A DNA stretch of 64,000 nucleotides from Azolla caroliniana. Taxonomy: Eukaryota > Polypodiophyta. Position numbers and translations under genes: made by a program. Every line of letters begins with the position of its first letter. The stretch's first letter is position 1. The notes beneath the pieces were generated by a model, which was not told the DNA's origin, made no database searches, and was given only the letters and a program-made list of their open reading frames with translations. The stretch spans positions 9,114,001-9,178,000 of the forward strand of contig JBHGNT010000020.1 of the NCBI GenBank assembly GCA_043228905.1. The letters run 5' to 3'. Of the stretch, positions 30,977 through 42,829 are shown piece by piece.

Positions 30977-33900
30977 AGACATTTTATCATAGTTTTTGAG
31001 CTTTCAGTTTTTTTTGCACTTTATGGTGTAAAATTCATTTTGTAGGAGTTCAAGGTATCGATGGAGTCATCATGTGTACGTTTGTCCTCTGTAAGGATAT
31101 ATTAGAGACATCCTTTTTTCTGCAATCTATTTCTAGAAGTGAGGCAAATATGAGCAGCATGGAAATATATTCAATAGGGATCCTATTGCTTCAAATATCA
31201 GATGTGCAAAATCTTTTTGTTATAGATGTGTGCTAACTATGAGGAGCTTTATTATCTATCTGAACTTTCTGAAACTCAATGTATGTATTTGTAATGCACA
31301 TATCCAAAACCTAACTTTGCTAGGAATTCGCTCACAGTTCCTGAAGTTTATACGATTAATGTTAATGTCTTTTAGTTAATGACTGCTGGAAGGTATACTC
31401 CTGTCTTGGTGCTGCTTTTTAAAATGTCACAGAATTCTAGATTGGAAACCTATACCAAAAGAAAGTTTGTATTCGAAATGTGTGTATGAATCCATTTGGA
31501 ATTGTTTTATGAGAAAGGTAAAGAGGTAATGTTTTAAAAGCATGCTCATTGAGGTCTTCCAATGACTGCTCTTTAGTGACGTGATGCAAATGCAGGTTCT
31601 GTAGTTAAATGAAGACCCTGGGGGCCCTGTGCACTGCAATAAGTATGTTATTGTTGCATTTGCTGGTGTATGACAGGGAGAAATGCAGTGGTAACATTTG
31701 ATGGTGAATTAGATGAGGCTGTGGTACCCTTGTCCGAGGCCTTAACATGGCATAGCACTTGAACTTTTTGGTAACATTTACCTGTCAGCACATGGAGGGA
31801 AAATATGTTCATTTGTAAAATGACTGTCCAAATCAAAACACAACCACTACTATAATTTCTAAGGGAAATGGTATATTGAGACATTTCAGTTCATATTGTT
31901 TATAGTAATATGTAGAGGGTCCTAGCATTTGGATGTTGTGATTTAGATATGATTCATGTTTGAAAAATGTGGGAGATGTTCATAGCACTTTATTCCTTTG
32001 TAACTCTTTGAGTACTAATCTAATGTTATACCATTCAAAATTCACTACTAATGGGGAAAAGATAAACGGACCAACAAATGATGGAGCAAAAGCTTGAGAA
32101 ATAGATTGAAGAAGAGGTCAAACAAATTCCTAGACATACTCTAAAAAAAAGTGAGGACATGGGTACCACAAGAATAACGAAGTAGAATGAAAACACGAAG
32201 CTAAAGAACAAGGCAACAATAGAAGCATCGACCAACAACTACGTTTGGTTTGAGGTGATGAAGTCAATATACAATAAATGTATTACATGGAAAATGCACA
32301 TATGATCCACTTTTGTCAAGGCTATATAAGAAAATTGAGAATTCTACGCCATGTGATCATTTAAAGAATGCTCTTGATATATTTGAAGATGCAAATCTCT
32401 TTTGTCTAGGGAGTACCGTGGTAATCTTTTGGTGAAGACAAATGCATTTGCAAAAGATTGGTTACAAGTCTTATGCAATTATTTTGGGAAGGATTTATGT
32501 GCATTGATTAATCAAGAAGAATGTAAAGGAGAAACATGATCCTTTACTATGAGGAGGAGAAGATATTTTTTTAGAGATAAAAACATACATTACTCTTGGA
32601 AGATTATTGTAATATTGATGAATGGGTTCATATGGATGAATGAATGGATGGAAATATAAATGTATGTGGGAGGGGTAACATCACCCCTAGAACTACTTGC
32701 CTCTACTTAATCCAAGTTATGAAGGATGAAGTGCTTCGGAGAGTTTTGTTTGAATGGTTAACTACTACGAGATTTTTTAATAAAGAGGTGTAGTTACCTT
32801 GTCTTATAATTGTTTCTCTGGTTGTATATTGAAGGAAGTCCATGCAATCTCAAAGAAAGGAAAGAATGTTGATTTTTGGAAAAAAAGAAAAAAAAGGAAA
32901 GAACGTTGGTGCATGTGGTCGTCTTTTGAAGGTCGGCTGACACATGAAGTATTGTCATCAATGGGTGACATGGATGGATCGAGGGGGGAGGAGTGGGGCA
33001 TGCACATGTATTTCTTTCTTTCCTAGATTTAAGTTTAGTACATATGGAGTATGCAATAAAACCCAAGGGTTGATCCTACCTTGGGAGGGACATCGTGGCA
33101 ATGGAATGGAGTGCTACCATCCATCCCCAATATTGATTGACATTTGTAAGCATGAATACATCATATGGGACCAAATTTGACGAGGTTATGTGGGGCAAAT
33201 GCGTTGAAGCTTAGAAGGATTTGAAGAATAGAAGAATTGCATAATTGAAAATGACATATGTCGATAATTGAATATTTGGCATTCCATTAAGACTACTATA
33301 TTCTAAAAACTGAGCGTCCCATGAAATTGTAGGCTGCACATCAAATCCTAACATTGGTCAAACGTTAAATAAGCTTGGGACAATTGGTTAGCTCATGACG
33401 ATACCGTATGCAAGTCAAAGTGCCAATAAATATGACAAGGTTAGGATAGTTGAACCTATTAGGAAGTAGAAACTATGCAAACTAAACTTCACAAACCCAT
33501 TTGTAATGTGCATCTCCATATCAAGAGGGTGGCCAACACATTTTATAATATGCATTAAATAATCAATATATTTTATAGTATACATAAATAGTCCAATAGA
33601 AATACACAAGTTTTTAACATGATATCCAATTATTGTCTAGAGAAGAAGTTTGGTAATTGAGGAACTATCTTGTAGAAGATTGAGTATTAAGATGGAACTC
33701 CAATTGATCAAATAAACTTTTTTTGTGGAACATTGGGTAATACGCTAATGTGACATTCCATGATAAAGTCCAAGTGATCGTAAAATGTAAATGTTGACCG
33801 TGTGATCGAGATAGTATGAAGTTAGTACACATACTTGAGTCGTCAATAGCTATGTACACGGATACCAAGGAATTATATCTATTTAGGGGTTTAATCACAA

Positions 33901-34598
33901 GCCAAGTAGTTCAAGACTACTACACCGCCCAATGAGTTGGAGCACACTATGCCGTTATATCTATTGAAAAGCTCCTAGAATTAAGCGCTTATTGCTTTAG
34001 GAAAGATAGGTGGATAGGACCGATATTTGCATGCAAGCATTGGCCAATGGTTATAGGATTGATAATGTGTATGTTGATATTATATGGTTGATGAGTATTT
34101 ATAGTACACTATATATTTCTTTGTCATTTAGTATCCATCCTAACATTACATGACATTTGTTAGTAGTGGGCGTCTTCCTTCCTAACGTAAGAACAAATGT
34201 TGCCAATCATAAAAGCATTCATAAGCATGAGTGAATGGAGGAGAAGTTAATGAGGGTTCAGGAATGAGAAAGCTCATAATTTGGTGATGGTGTATGGTAG
34301 GCATGGATTGGCAATATTGTCTTCCATTCCGGGCTGTATGTTTTAAGTGCTCTAAGGGCTATGATTGGGCAATCACCCTTACGAGAGATGCTTTATGGAG
34401 GAATATTGCCAATGGTATATGTTTCCTTTGTATTGTATCACGATAAGTGTGGACAAATATATCGATTGTGTGGGCTTCCATAACTAGAGCTTCAAAGTCC
34501 CCATCTCAAAGGCATACATACATACATACATGTGTATGTGTATGTATGTATTATATACACAAATACACATGGTGTATGTGTATATACATTTGTACACG

Positions 34599-34641
<43 letters not shown>

Positions 34642-35199
34642 TATTATATATATATATGTACTATTTATACATTGACCTCCAAGAATGACACTCCTTTCTT
34701 GCCACTTTCAGCCACCAAAATGGCTCGATCACAAAGGAATCAAAAACCTTGTAAAATGTGTTTTTTGTTTTTTTTTTTACACTAATGAAAGAAGGATATC
34801 TTCTTTGGAAAAAACAATACACACTATTTATAAACACATATACATATATATATGTATGTACATGCATATAAGATATATGTATGTATGTACACAGTACATG
34901 CATATATGTATGTTTACAGGTATATGTATATGTATATATACATAAATATACGGTGTAAGTATATATATATAGGTATACAGATCGTGCTTTCTGTTGCTGC
35001 AGATGATGGTGGTGGTGGTGGTGGTGGTGGTGAAGATCATGGGGGGGGTAACGATGGAATCGATTAATTCATTTGTAATTCCGCACGCCTTGCCAATTAC
35101 TGATAGATATACCATGACTGTCCATCATCGAGCTAAGCTTGACCTGTTGCTCTAGATCTTAATATACCAAATTATATATTCTCAAAGGAAGAACACATG

Positions 35200-35239
<40 letters not shown>

Positions 35240-35677
35240 CTTCTTCTTCCTTCTCTGCTTCTGCTTCTGCTTCTGCTCCTCTTCCTGTGTACAGAGGAGT
35301 GGTCTGATTCGAAGCCATTCCCGTGTACAATTTGGTTTATAGAAACTGTCTGCAGCTTTGATTTCTTATAACTAGTATAAGAGTATATACACACACACAC
35401 ACACACACACACGCACATATATATAATTAGAGAGAAAGAGAGAGAGACAGAGCTAGTATTTCTTAGGGCAACAGTGGTTTTCAAAAGATACAGTCAGACT
35501 TGGAAGAAAGAAAGGTTATGAAAGGAGATCTGGAAGAAGTTCACAAGTCTACTAGAGATACATAAAACGTCGAATAATAATAATAATAAGCAGCAGCAGA
35601 AAAAGATTCATCAGAAGAATCAGAAGAATCAGAAGAAGAAGAAGAAGAGGAGGAGGAGGAGGGGGAGGAAGAAGACG
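30977..35677. other. Intergenic region between RPS7 and sugar transporter, microsatellites
   Basis: The first few hundred bases are presumably RPS7 3' untranslated sequence. No supportable gene follows. Simple repeats are frequent: (CA)n at about 34601-34638, TATG/TACA-type repeats at 34830-34970, (GGT)n near 35009-35030, (TC)n at 35205-35236, (AC)n at 35390-35412 and a GAA/GAG-rich stretch at 35598-35675 that is probably the 5' leader of the transporter. Confidence 0.6.
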
Positions 35678-38600
35678 ATGAAGATGAGGGCGACGAGGCT
35701 GGTTGCTTCTGGTGCTGCCATCGGAAACATGCTCAACGGATGGGATAGTGCAACTCTTGCAGGCAATCTATTCTCTACTGTATGATGTATCTACTACCAC
35801 ATAAACCCTAATTCTGTCTCGACAATAATCCACCCTAAACCCCCTATTATACATCTACTACCACATAAACCCTTGAATTTTCTGTCTCGACAATAATCTG
35901 TACCCTAAACCGAATCTTTTTATCTATCACATAAACCCTTAATTCTGTCTCTAAAAACCCTAAGAACTTAATACATCTTCCATGATCATGGATCACCGTT
36001 GGGGGCTTTGGCTTCCACACAATATTGTCAATCCTACCCCCATTCACACTACACACGCTTCTTTAGTCACAATCATAATCTAGGTTGTGCACCCTTGAAT
36101 TTTGAGACGTCCATCAGTAAAATTCTTGAGCATCAAATCAAATCTAGTGAAATCATATCAACATGGATCACTACTGAAACACCCCAAACGCGGCATTTCC
36201 TTTTTAGTTCGGGGGACATTATAGCGGAGGATGATATAATCTAATTGCTTTCTAATTTTTGCAGTATTTCACGAAACTATTGTATTGCACATACATACAT
36301 ACATACATTACATACATGTACATTTATACATACATACATTCATTCATACATACATACATACATACATACATACATACATTACATACATGTACATTTATAC
36401 ATACATACATACATTCATTCATTCATACATACATACATACATACATACATGCATGCATGCATGCATGCATGCATTACGTACTGATACACCATAGCATCAA
36501 AGTCATAAAATTGAGAGAAAACCCAAGCTTGACACTCTCCATGGGCTAGTCTCCGTCTCATAGATCGTAACCAGTTTCCCGTGGATCATACAAAGATATC
36601 TATATCTACTTATTTGTAAATGTATGTGTGACAAATAAATGGCATCTTGATGTGTCCACTATGTCTAATCACATATTCTATCTACACACAATTGAAACAT
36701 ATGTAACAATCCAATATGTTATCAACTTCCATGTAAACCCTAAACCCTAAACCAAACCCACCATAACTACTGTACAAGTTTGCGAACAAACCCACAAGTA
36801 ACGTTTGTCAACAACCCTACCAATCAATTTGTGTCTCCAAACATTCGGTGTGGCCTCTCTTATAAAATCAAATCGTTAAATGTTACAAGCCATAACCGAT
36901 GAATGGGGGGGGGGGGGGGAACTTGTCCGAGAGTCTCTTGGAATAGTCCAAAGTATGAGTCTATAAGTTCCATCCAACGAATTTGGTTGTACTCACACAA
37001 CAATCTTTTGCAATGTGCAGGAGCCCTGCTGTACATCATTCCCGAGTTCGGATTGGACACGCGCACCATCCTCGAAGGCTTCATTGTCGCGGCCTCCCTA
37101 GTAGGTGCTGCTATTAGCACCACATTCGCAGGGCCGGGTGCAGATCGGCTTGGCCGACGCCCGATTCTGTGCATATCTGCCACATTGTATTGTCTTGGTG
37201 CTTTGCTCATGCTATGGTCCCCCAATGTATACTTGCTGGTGGTAGCGCGCCTGATCGATGGGGTCGGGGTGGGCCTAGCCGTGACAACAGCCCCGCTCTA
37301 CATTTCGGAAGTCTCTCCGGCCGAAATCCGTGGAGAATTGAACACTCTACCGCAACTCTTAGGCACATCGGGCGTATTTCTAGCGTATTGTATGGTATTT
37401 TTCATCTCGCTTACCACCGATCCCAGCTGGAGGTTGATGTTAGGGGTCATGCTCATCCCGTCGGCCATTTACTTAGCCATAGCTTTCTTTTTTCTACCTG
37501 AGTCTCCGAGGTGGCTCGTCAGTAAGGGCCGTACGAGAGAAGCAAAGCAAGTCTTACAACGACTCCGGAATAAAGAAGATGTGTCAGGTAAGGTTTTATG
37601 TCAAATTTCTTGTTCACCAACATGTAGCAAATATTGTTTCGAAATGTTCCTTTTAAAGATCAAGCTTAATCAGGATCATTTCGTAAAAACTTGTACTGAA
37701 TTGTTACTTATGTTTAGATTTGGTCAATGCATTCGCTGTTACTTATGTTAGATTTCATCATCGTATTCAAGTTATTTGTGTTCATGACACAATTATAACT
37801 AAATTTGATCAATGGGTTCATCATTTGTGTTTGTTATATGCAATAACCTTTCACGTAATTAGAAAGACATACCTTAATTTTCAATAGATTTCATCAATGT
37901 CTTCATCATTTCTGCTTGGTATACAATAACCTTTCATGTGAGAAAGAAAATGCTTAATTTTCACCCGGTAATTTATTCCATGCCACTTTAATTTGCGTGT
38001 AATGTCTCTGTCCTTTTTTTAATTCATGATCATACCTCAGGTTACTTCTCTCTTTTAATGTCATTTCACCAGGAGAAATGGCTCTTCTAGTGGAGGGACT
38101 GGATGTGGGTGAAGATCCAGCCTTGGAAGAGTACATCATCGAGCCGGCCGAGAATTTGGTGAAAGATTTCGATGAAGAGAACCTTGGTGGTGAAGAAGAA
38201 CCTCATCTTAAAATTGTCGCCCAAAATGGGGAGACGCAATTCATCGCGAAGCCCATCTCTAGTCGCACTTCATCTCAGGGCGTAATCCTTTCGAGGCCCA
38301 CAAGTGTTGCTCATCAATTATCGAGCCTCGGAAGTTTTCCCAATTTCATGGACCCAATGGTCGGCTTCATGGGAAGCTTAAAGGGCTCTTTCGTGGACCA
38401 TCGTCGGCTTGAGTTTGAAGATGAAGATAATGAAGAGAATGCGATAAGGAGGCCACATGAAGAAGACTTACACGATCACGATATTGGCAATGCCGAGAGT
38501 GATTACGGAGATGGGGATCTAACTAGTCCTTTACTCTCAAGACGCGCTCGTCATTCCAACGATAACCCGGACATAGTCGACCCTACATTAGGAATTAGGT

Positions 38601-40174
38601 CTCCAGGTATAAGTGGCCAACATGGCAACCATATTGTTGGGTCAGTTAGCAGTGCCGACATCGGCGGTGGTTGGCGTGTGGGTTGGATGTGGTCCGATTC
38701 CATTGAAACTAGTGATGGCAACATACCTAGTGGGCAAACTGCTGGAAGCTACAAGAAGGTATTTCTGTTCGAGAATTATGGAGATGGAGCTCACATGGAA
38801 TCGTCGCATACACTTCATGATCACCATGGTCCTGGTCATGAGGAGCATGAAGTGTATCATTCCGTCCCTGCCGTAGCTATAGTTAGTCGGCCATCTCAGT
38901 ACAGCGTGAAGGATTTTGCTTTAGAGAACCAAGTTGGACCTGCGGTGGTACATCCCGCGGAATCAGCCCAAAGGAAACCATCGTGGTCCGAGCTATTCGA
39001 AGGCGGTGTGAGAGAGGCTCTCATGGTCGGCGTCACGTTGCAGATACTTGAGCAGGTTGAACCTCCTTTGCCTTCTCCTTGAATCAAATTTGTTGAGTTA
39101 AATATGTCCTAGAAGACTCACCTAACAAATGGCTATATAATTATCGTAAATTTTTCGCCAAAAGTTTGGGGGCATCAATGCGGTTCTAAACTTCGCCCCG
39201 GAGATACTTCAGGAGTCGGGAGCGGATGTGTTGCTGTCGAGTATGGGGATTGGGTCCGAATCCGCCTCCATTCTCGCCAGTGCTGCCACCCAGCTATTAG
39301 CCATTCCTTTCATTCTAGTGTCAATGAGGCTAATGGATGTAGTGGGGAGGAGGTAACCAATTGATTTGCAGCATGTCTATTACTCTAAGACAACATGTAA
39401 CTAACTAGCATATATAATTCATACAAGTACTTGGAAAGAGCAGTTGAATCACCAACTAATTCTTGTCAAAAACATATGCATAATGCTTGTCAAAAACATA
39501 ATGTATAATGCTTGTCAAAAACATAATGTATAATGCTTGTCAAAAACATAATGTATAATGCTTGTCAAAAACATAATGTAGAATGCTTGTCAAAAACATA
39601 ATGTATAATGTATATATTATATGTTCCATTCTCTCTTATGTATGAGGAGGAACTTATTTATTACCCACTGAATTGGAATCTATTTTGCAGAAAAATACTT
39701 TTGATCACCATCCCCATCCTAGTGCTAGCATTGTCATGCCTCATCATCATCAGTGTTGTACCCACGAGCGATGCTGTCTTCTCGTCGGTATCATTCCTGG
39801 GCTTTGTCGTGTACGTTATCTTCTTCGTAACGGGGTTCGGGCCCATTCCCAACATGTTGTGTGCCGAGATATTCCCGACGAGGGTGAGAGGCATTTGCAT
39901 CGGGATATGCCAGACCGCCATGTGGGTGACTAACATACTAGTGACCGAACTATTCCCGTCCTTGGATGCCACTCTCGGGACTGCGATGACCTTTGCGTTC
40001 TTCGCCTTCTTCTGTATAGTCGCGTGGATCTTTGTGTATGTGAAGGTACCTGAAACCAAAGGCATGCCATTAGAGGTCATCGTGGAGATCTTTTCGATAA
40101 GAGCCGCGGACAGAAAGAAATCGAACGCAGCGAAGAATAATAGTAAGGAGACGGAGAAGAAAGCTGACATGTGA
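35678..40174 (+). CDS. MSSP: Tonoplast monosaccharide transporter (MSSP/TST type), five exons
   Basis: Exons 35678-35762, 37021-37587, 38073-39055, 39165-39352 and 39691-40174 join in phase to 2307 nt (768 residues), close to the usual 730-760 of this family. These proteins are proton-coupled sugar carriers that load glucose or sucrose into the vacuole. Exon 1 gives the first helix (IGNMLNGWDSATLAG). Exon 2 covers the N-terminal half with the MFS signature GADRLGRRP, YISEVSPAEIRGELNTLPQ and PESPRWLVSKGR. Exon 3 encodes the long, acidic, His-rich central loop of about 320 residues that defines the family, starting EMALLVEGLDVG. Exons 4-5 give the C-terminal half: RLMDVVGRR, FGPIPNMLCAEIFPTRVRG, PETKGMPLEV. 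All introns are GT-AG except the first, whose donor reads CAG/GCAATC. MRATRL at 35684 is an alternative start. Confidence 0.93.
36288..36474 (+). repeat. (CATA)n and (CATG)n microsatellite in transporter intron 1
   Basis: Tetranucleotide repeats of CATA with interspersed CATT, ending in a (GCAT)n run. Includes an internal duplication of the block ACATTACATACATGTACATTTATACATAC. Lies in the 1258-bp first intron. Confidence 0.9.
36905..36919 (+). repeat. Run of 15 G in transporter intron 1
   Basis: A homopolymer about 100 bp upstream of the exon 2 acceptor. Confidence 0.9.
39462..39610 (+). repeat. 25-bp minisatellite, six copies, in transporter intron 4
   Basis: CTTGTCAAAAACATAATGTATAATG repeats at 39462 (24 bp), 39486, 39511, 39536, 39561 and 39586 with almost no divergence. 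Confidence 0.97.
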
Positions 40175-40850
40175 TCACACAAGTGACTGAAGTTCGAATT
40201 TTGTTGTCCAAAGAAACTGTCTTCTACCGAGAACCTTAAATTATGTTGCTCTATAAACACAGAGTAGCAAGACATGATCACATTGGAAAAATCACCATGA
40301 CTGGCATATCTGCATTCATTAGATGGCAAATACTCATATATTGCCTCTCAAATAATGGCTACTTGAATGTATAATCCTTCTCCAAGTTTTTGTTACAACT
40401 GATGTTTTTGGATCTGATATCAGTTTCTAACTCATCAGAACTTTTGACAACTGCTCTTTTTTTGTTCATTGTCTCCCATTAAGCATTGAAGGGCATATGT
40501 TTGCATTATTTTCTCATTGTTCTTGATTCTCATAGGCTGTATCGATTCTTCATGGTTCATTTTTTCCTCGCATCAGTGGTTTCCAGATAGGTCTATTATG
40601 ATGTACTTCTAAAAACCGAAAGAGAGTGGTAATATACTAATAGGTGGAGCCACCCAAAAATGCTCCAAAGAAAAGACCTCAGTAAATTAATTGTGGATTT
40701 GTTGAGCTTGAAGAATGGGCAAGATTTTCTTTTGGGCCAAATAAATACGCATTGTTGAGAGTTTTAATGGGCAAAGATTTATTGTTGCAACTTGAGTGAG
40801 TATGTGGGATGATACATAACCAAGATTGCAATATGAATGGGAAATTCTTC
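40175..40850. other. 3' flank of sugar transporter
   Basis: AT-rich sequence, presumably 3' untranslated region followed by intergenic DNA. No coding signal seen. Confidence 0.5.
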
Positions 40851-40879
40851 CTTAATGTTTCATAGATATATGGTGTATA

Positions 40880-42020
40880 ACATGTAAGACTATAGCTAAC
40901 CTCAACTTTAAAGTGAGTTCAGACATTCTTGTACCAAATGAGACATAAATTGGGTAACAAAAGATCAACTTACATGAGCACAAGCCTTCTCTATATCTAG
41001 TTGTATCATTATAATTTCTTGTTTTGATTCCTTTGCATACTCCATGATCATTTGGGCCTTCAAAATGTTATGAAGGATGGCCTTCCCTCAATAAACCCAT
41101 ATTGTATAGGATGGACCATAGATGGTAACACCATTTGAAGTTGAATTGCTACTACTTTGGCAAAAATATTGTACAACGCAACCATTAAATGATGTCGGTC
41201 TTCATTGACCAAACGAAACAAGAGAATCAACTTTTGGTCTAAGCTTAATGAGACCAGATTTCATGAATTGTAAGAGGGCCTTTGAGTTGTTGAACGGAAG
41301 CTTTAACAAACTCATTTGAAATTCTATCCCAACCTAAACTTTTGTCATTTGAGAGATGTGATAATGCACACTCGTCCTCTTCCTTGATATCCTCATCCAA
41401 TGTGATCATGACAAAAAATTATCCTTGATTGATTCTAATAACGTTAATTGTGGTTGCCTCATCTCATCATTTAGGCAACATTCTTGGCCAAAACGATTTG
41501 TAAAATTTGTAATTACTTGGGAATTTGTATTGAAAGAAAGTTCCATCAATATTTTGGCATACCACATTCACTCTAGCGTGGGATGCATGCAACTCTCTTC
41601 TTTTATCAAGTTTTTTGGTAAAAGCACACAATTATTATTAATTGCATGTAAAACCCAATGTTACAATTTCTTGGTTTTCTCTAACTATGTAGGTAGAGGG
41701 ATGTCCTCCAAACACATTAAAAAACCTAATTATACATGTGAGGAAATGATCCCCACTAGCACGTTATGAATCTCTTGCAAAAAGGACTCATGATGCATCA
41801 TATACATTTGGTCCAATATACTCCCAGTTTCCTAATATTGTATAGATTGAAATCATTTCCATGTATCCAACTTCAAAACCTCCTATGTATATTTGTCCCA
41901 AACAATTTGCTTAGAAAAATCCAACAACGAGAATTGTGAAGTAGATTGTGATGCATCATCAAGACAAATGTTAAAATCATACATCAACAAACCTGCTTGA
42001 CCCATTGATAACCTCGTATA
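40880..42020 (-). pseudogene. LINE (non-LTR) retrotransposon relic
   Basis: Minus-strand reading in several frames gives LINE-type reverse transcriptase pieces: LSNDKSLGWDRISNEFVKAS (about 41350-41270, compare the usual NKSPGxDGxxxEFYK), ALYNIFAKVVAIQLQMVLPS, HPIQYGFIEGRPSF, and IIMIQLDIEKACAHVS (compare LDFEKAYDHVSW). Upstream on the same strand, about 42000-41850, LLMYDFNICLDD resembles the GDFN motif of the LINE endonuclease. Frames shift repeatedly and the catalytic YADD region was not found, so this is an old truncated copy. The order endonuclease then reverse transcriptase is correct for the minus strand. Confidence 0.6.
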
Positions 42021-42104
42021 CATAGAAGACCTGATTAGTAATGTTAAATGTATAAATTTCTACGAACCATATCAAAGGACTTGAGTTCCATCACCAAAAA
42101 GCGT

Positions 42105-42793
42105 TGTCTAGGTAGTCGTGGTTCGTGTGGCGAAGTTACAGGGACTTGGGGTAAGGGGAGTTTGAGCAAAAATTTAGAAGGTTTGTGCTACGATGTCACC
42201 GAGATTAAGGATAGGAAGAATAAGAGATAAAAATAATGTGCAAGAGAGAGACGAGCAAGGACAAGAGGTATAGACAAAGTATGATTTAAGAAGCAAGAGT
42301 ATGATTTAAGAAGCAAGAGTATACGATAAGAACATGTTTTATATTAAGAATACAAGACTTTACCAAAGTTACAATGCTCGATCATAGAGATGGAACTTTT
42401 ATTTACCAAACTCCGCATCTGAACCCTTAACTTCAATTTCAAGAGACAAGATACTTCCCACTCGAGCTAACTTGTTTGATTAATTATTTGATTTTCTTAA
42501 CTTAATTCCTTCATAGCCCTTGATTCCTTTTTATAGGTGATGTGAGGGTGTATGTGATGCATGATGGCCATTTGGCACACATGCGTTACATGTGATGCAT
42601 GACAGCCATCATGCTCAACTGAGCTCCCATGTATGAAAAATAAACATGCCATAAGTATGATGATGAAAAATAATTTATCTTCATGGTATGTGCTATGTAC
42701 TTATATACAAGGTTATGGGTTTAAGTTTCTCAAACCTCACTTAATATAATATTTGAGTTTATTTTTACACCGTGAAATAATTTCTTCATGACA
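42105..42793 (-). repeat. 3' LTR of gag-protease element
   Basis: 689 bp, matching 45130-45737 over its length. It is longer because of an extra purine-rich segment near 42240-42325 that includes two copies of TATGATTTAAGAAGCAAGAG. Confidence 0.85.
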
Positions 42794-42805
42794 CCCACCC
42801 CCTCT
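42794..42805 (-). other. Polypurine tract of gag-protease element
   Basis: On the minus strand AGAGGGGGTGGG abuts the TGTCATG start of the 3' LTR. Confidence 0.75.
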
Positions 42806-42829
42806 GAACTTGCACATTGGTAGTGGAGA

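Noticed and set aside
32035-32560. Possible gag-like coding remnant near 32035-32520
   Set aside because: Short frames with charged residues but no known motif in order, so no call is justified.
36245-36549. Three overlapping open frames rich in His, Thr, Tyr and Ile
   Set aside because: They are translations of the (CATA)n microsatellite in all frames.
38613-38876. Alternative frames across the central exon of the sugar transporter
   Set aside because: They overlap the acidic loop exon, whose frame is fixed by the splice phases on both sides.
39462-39610. Regular 25-bp repeats that could suggest a CRISPR-like array
   Set aside because: Units are contiguous with no spacers and lie in an intron of a plant gene.
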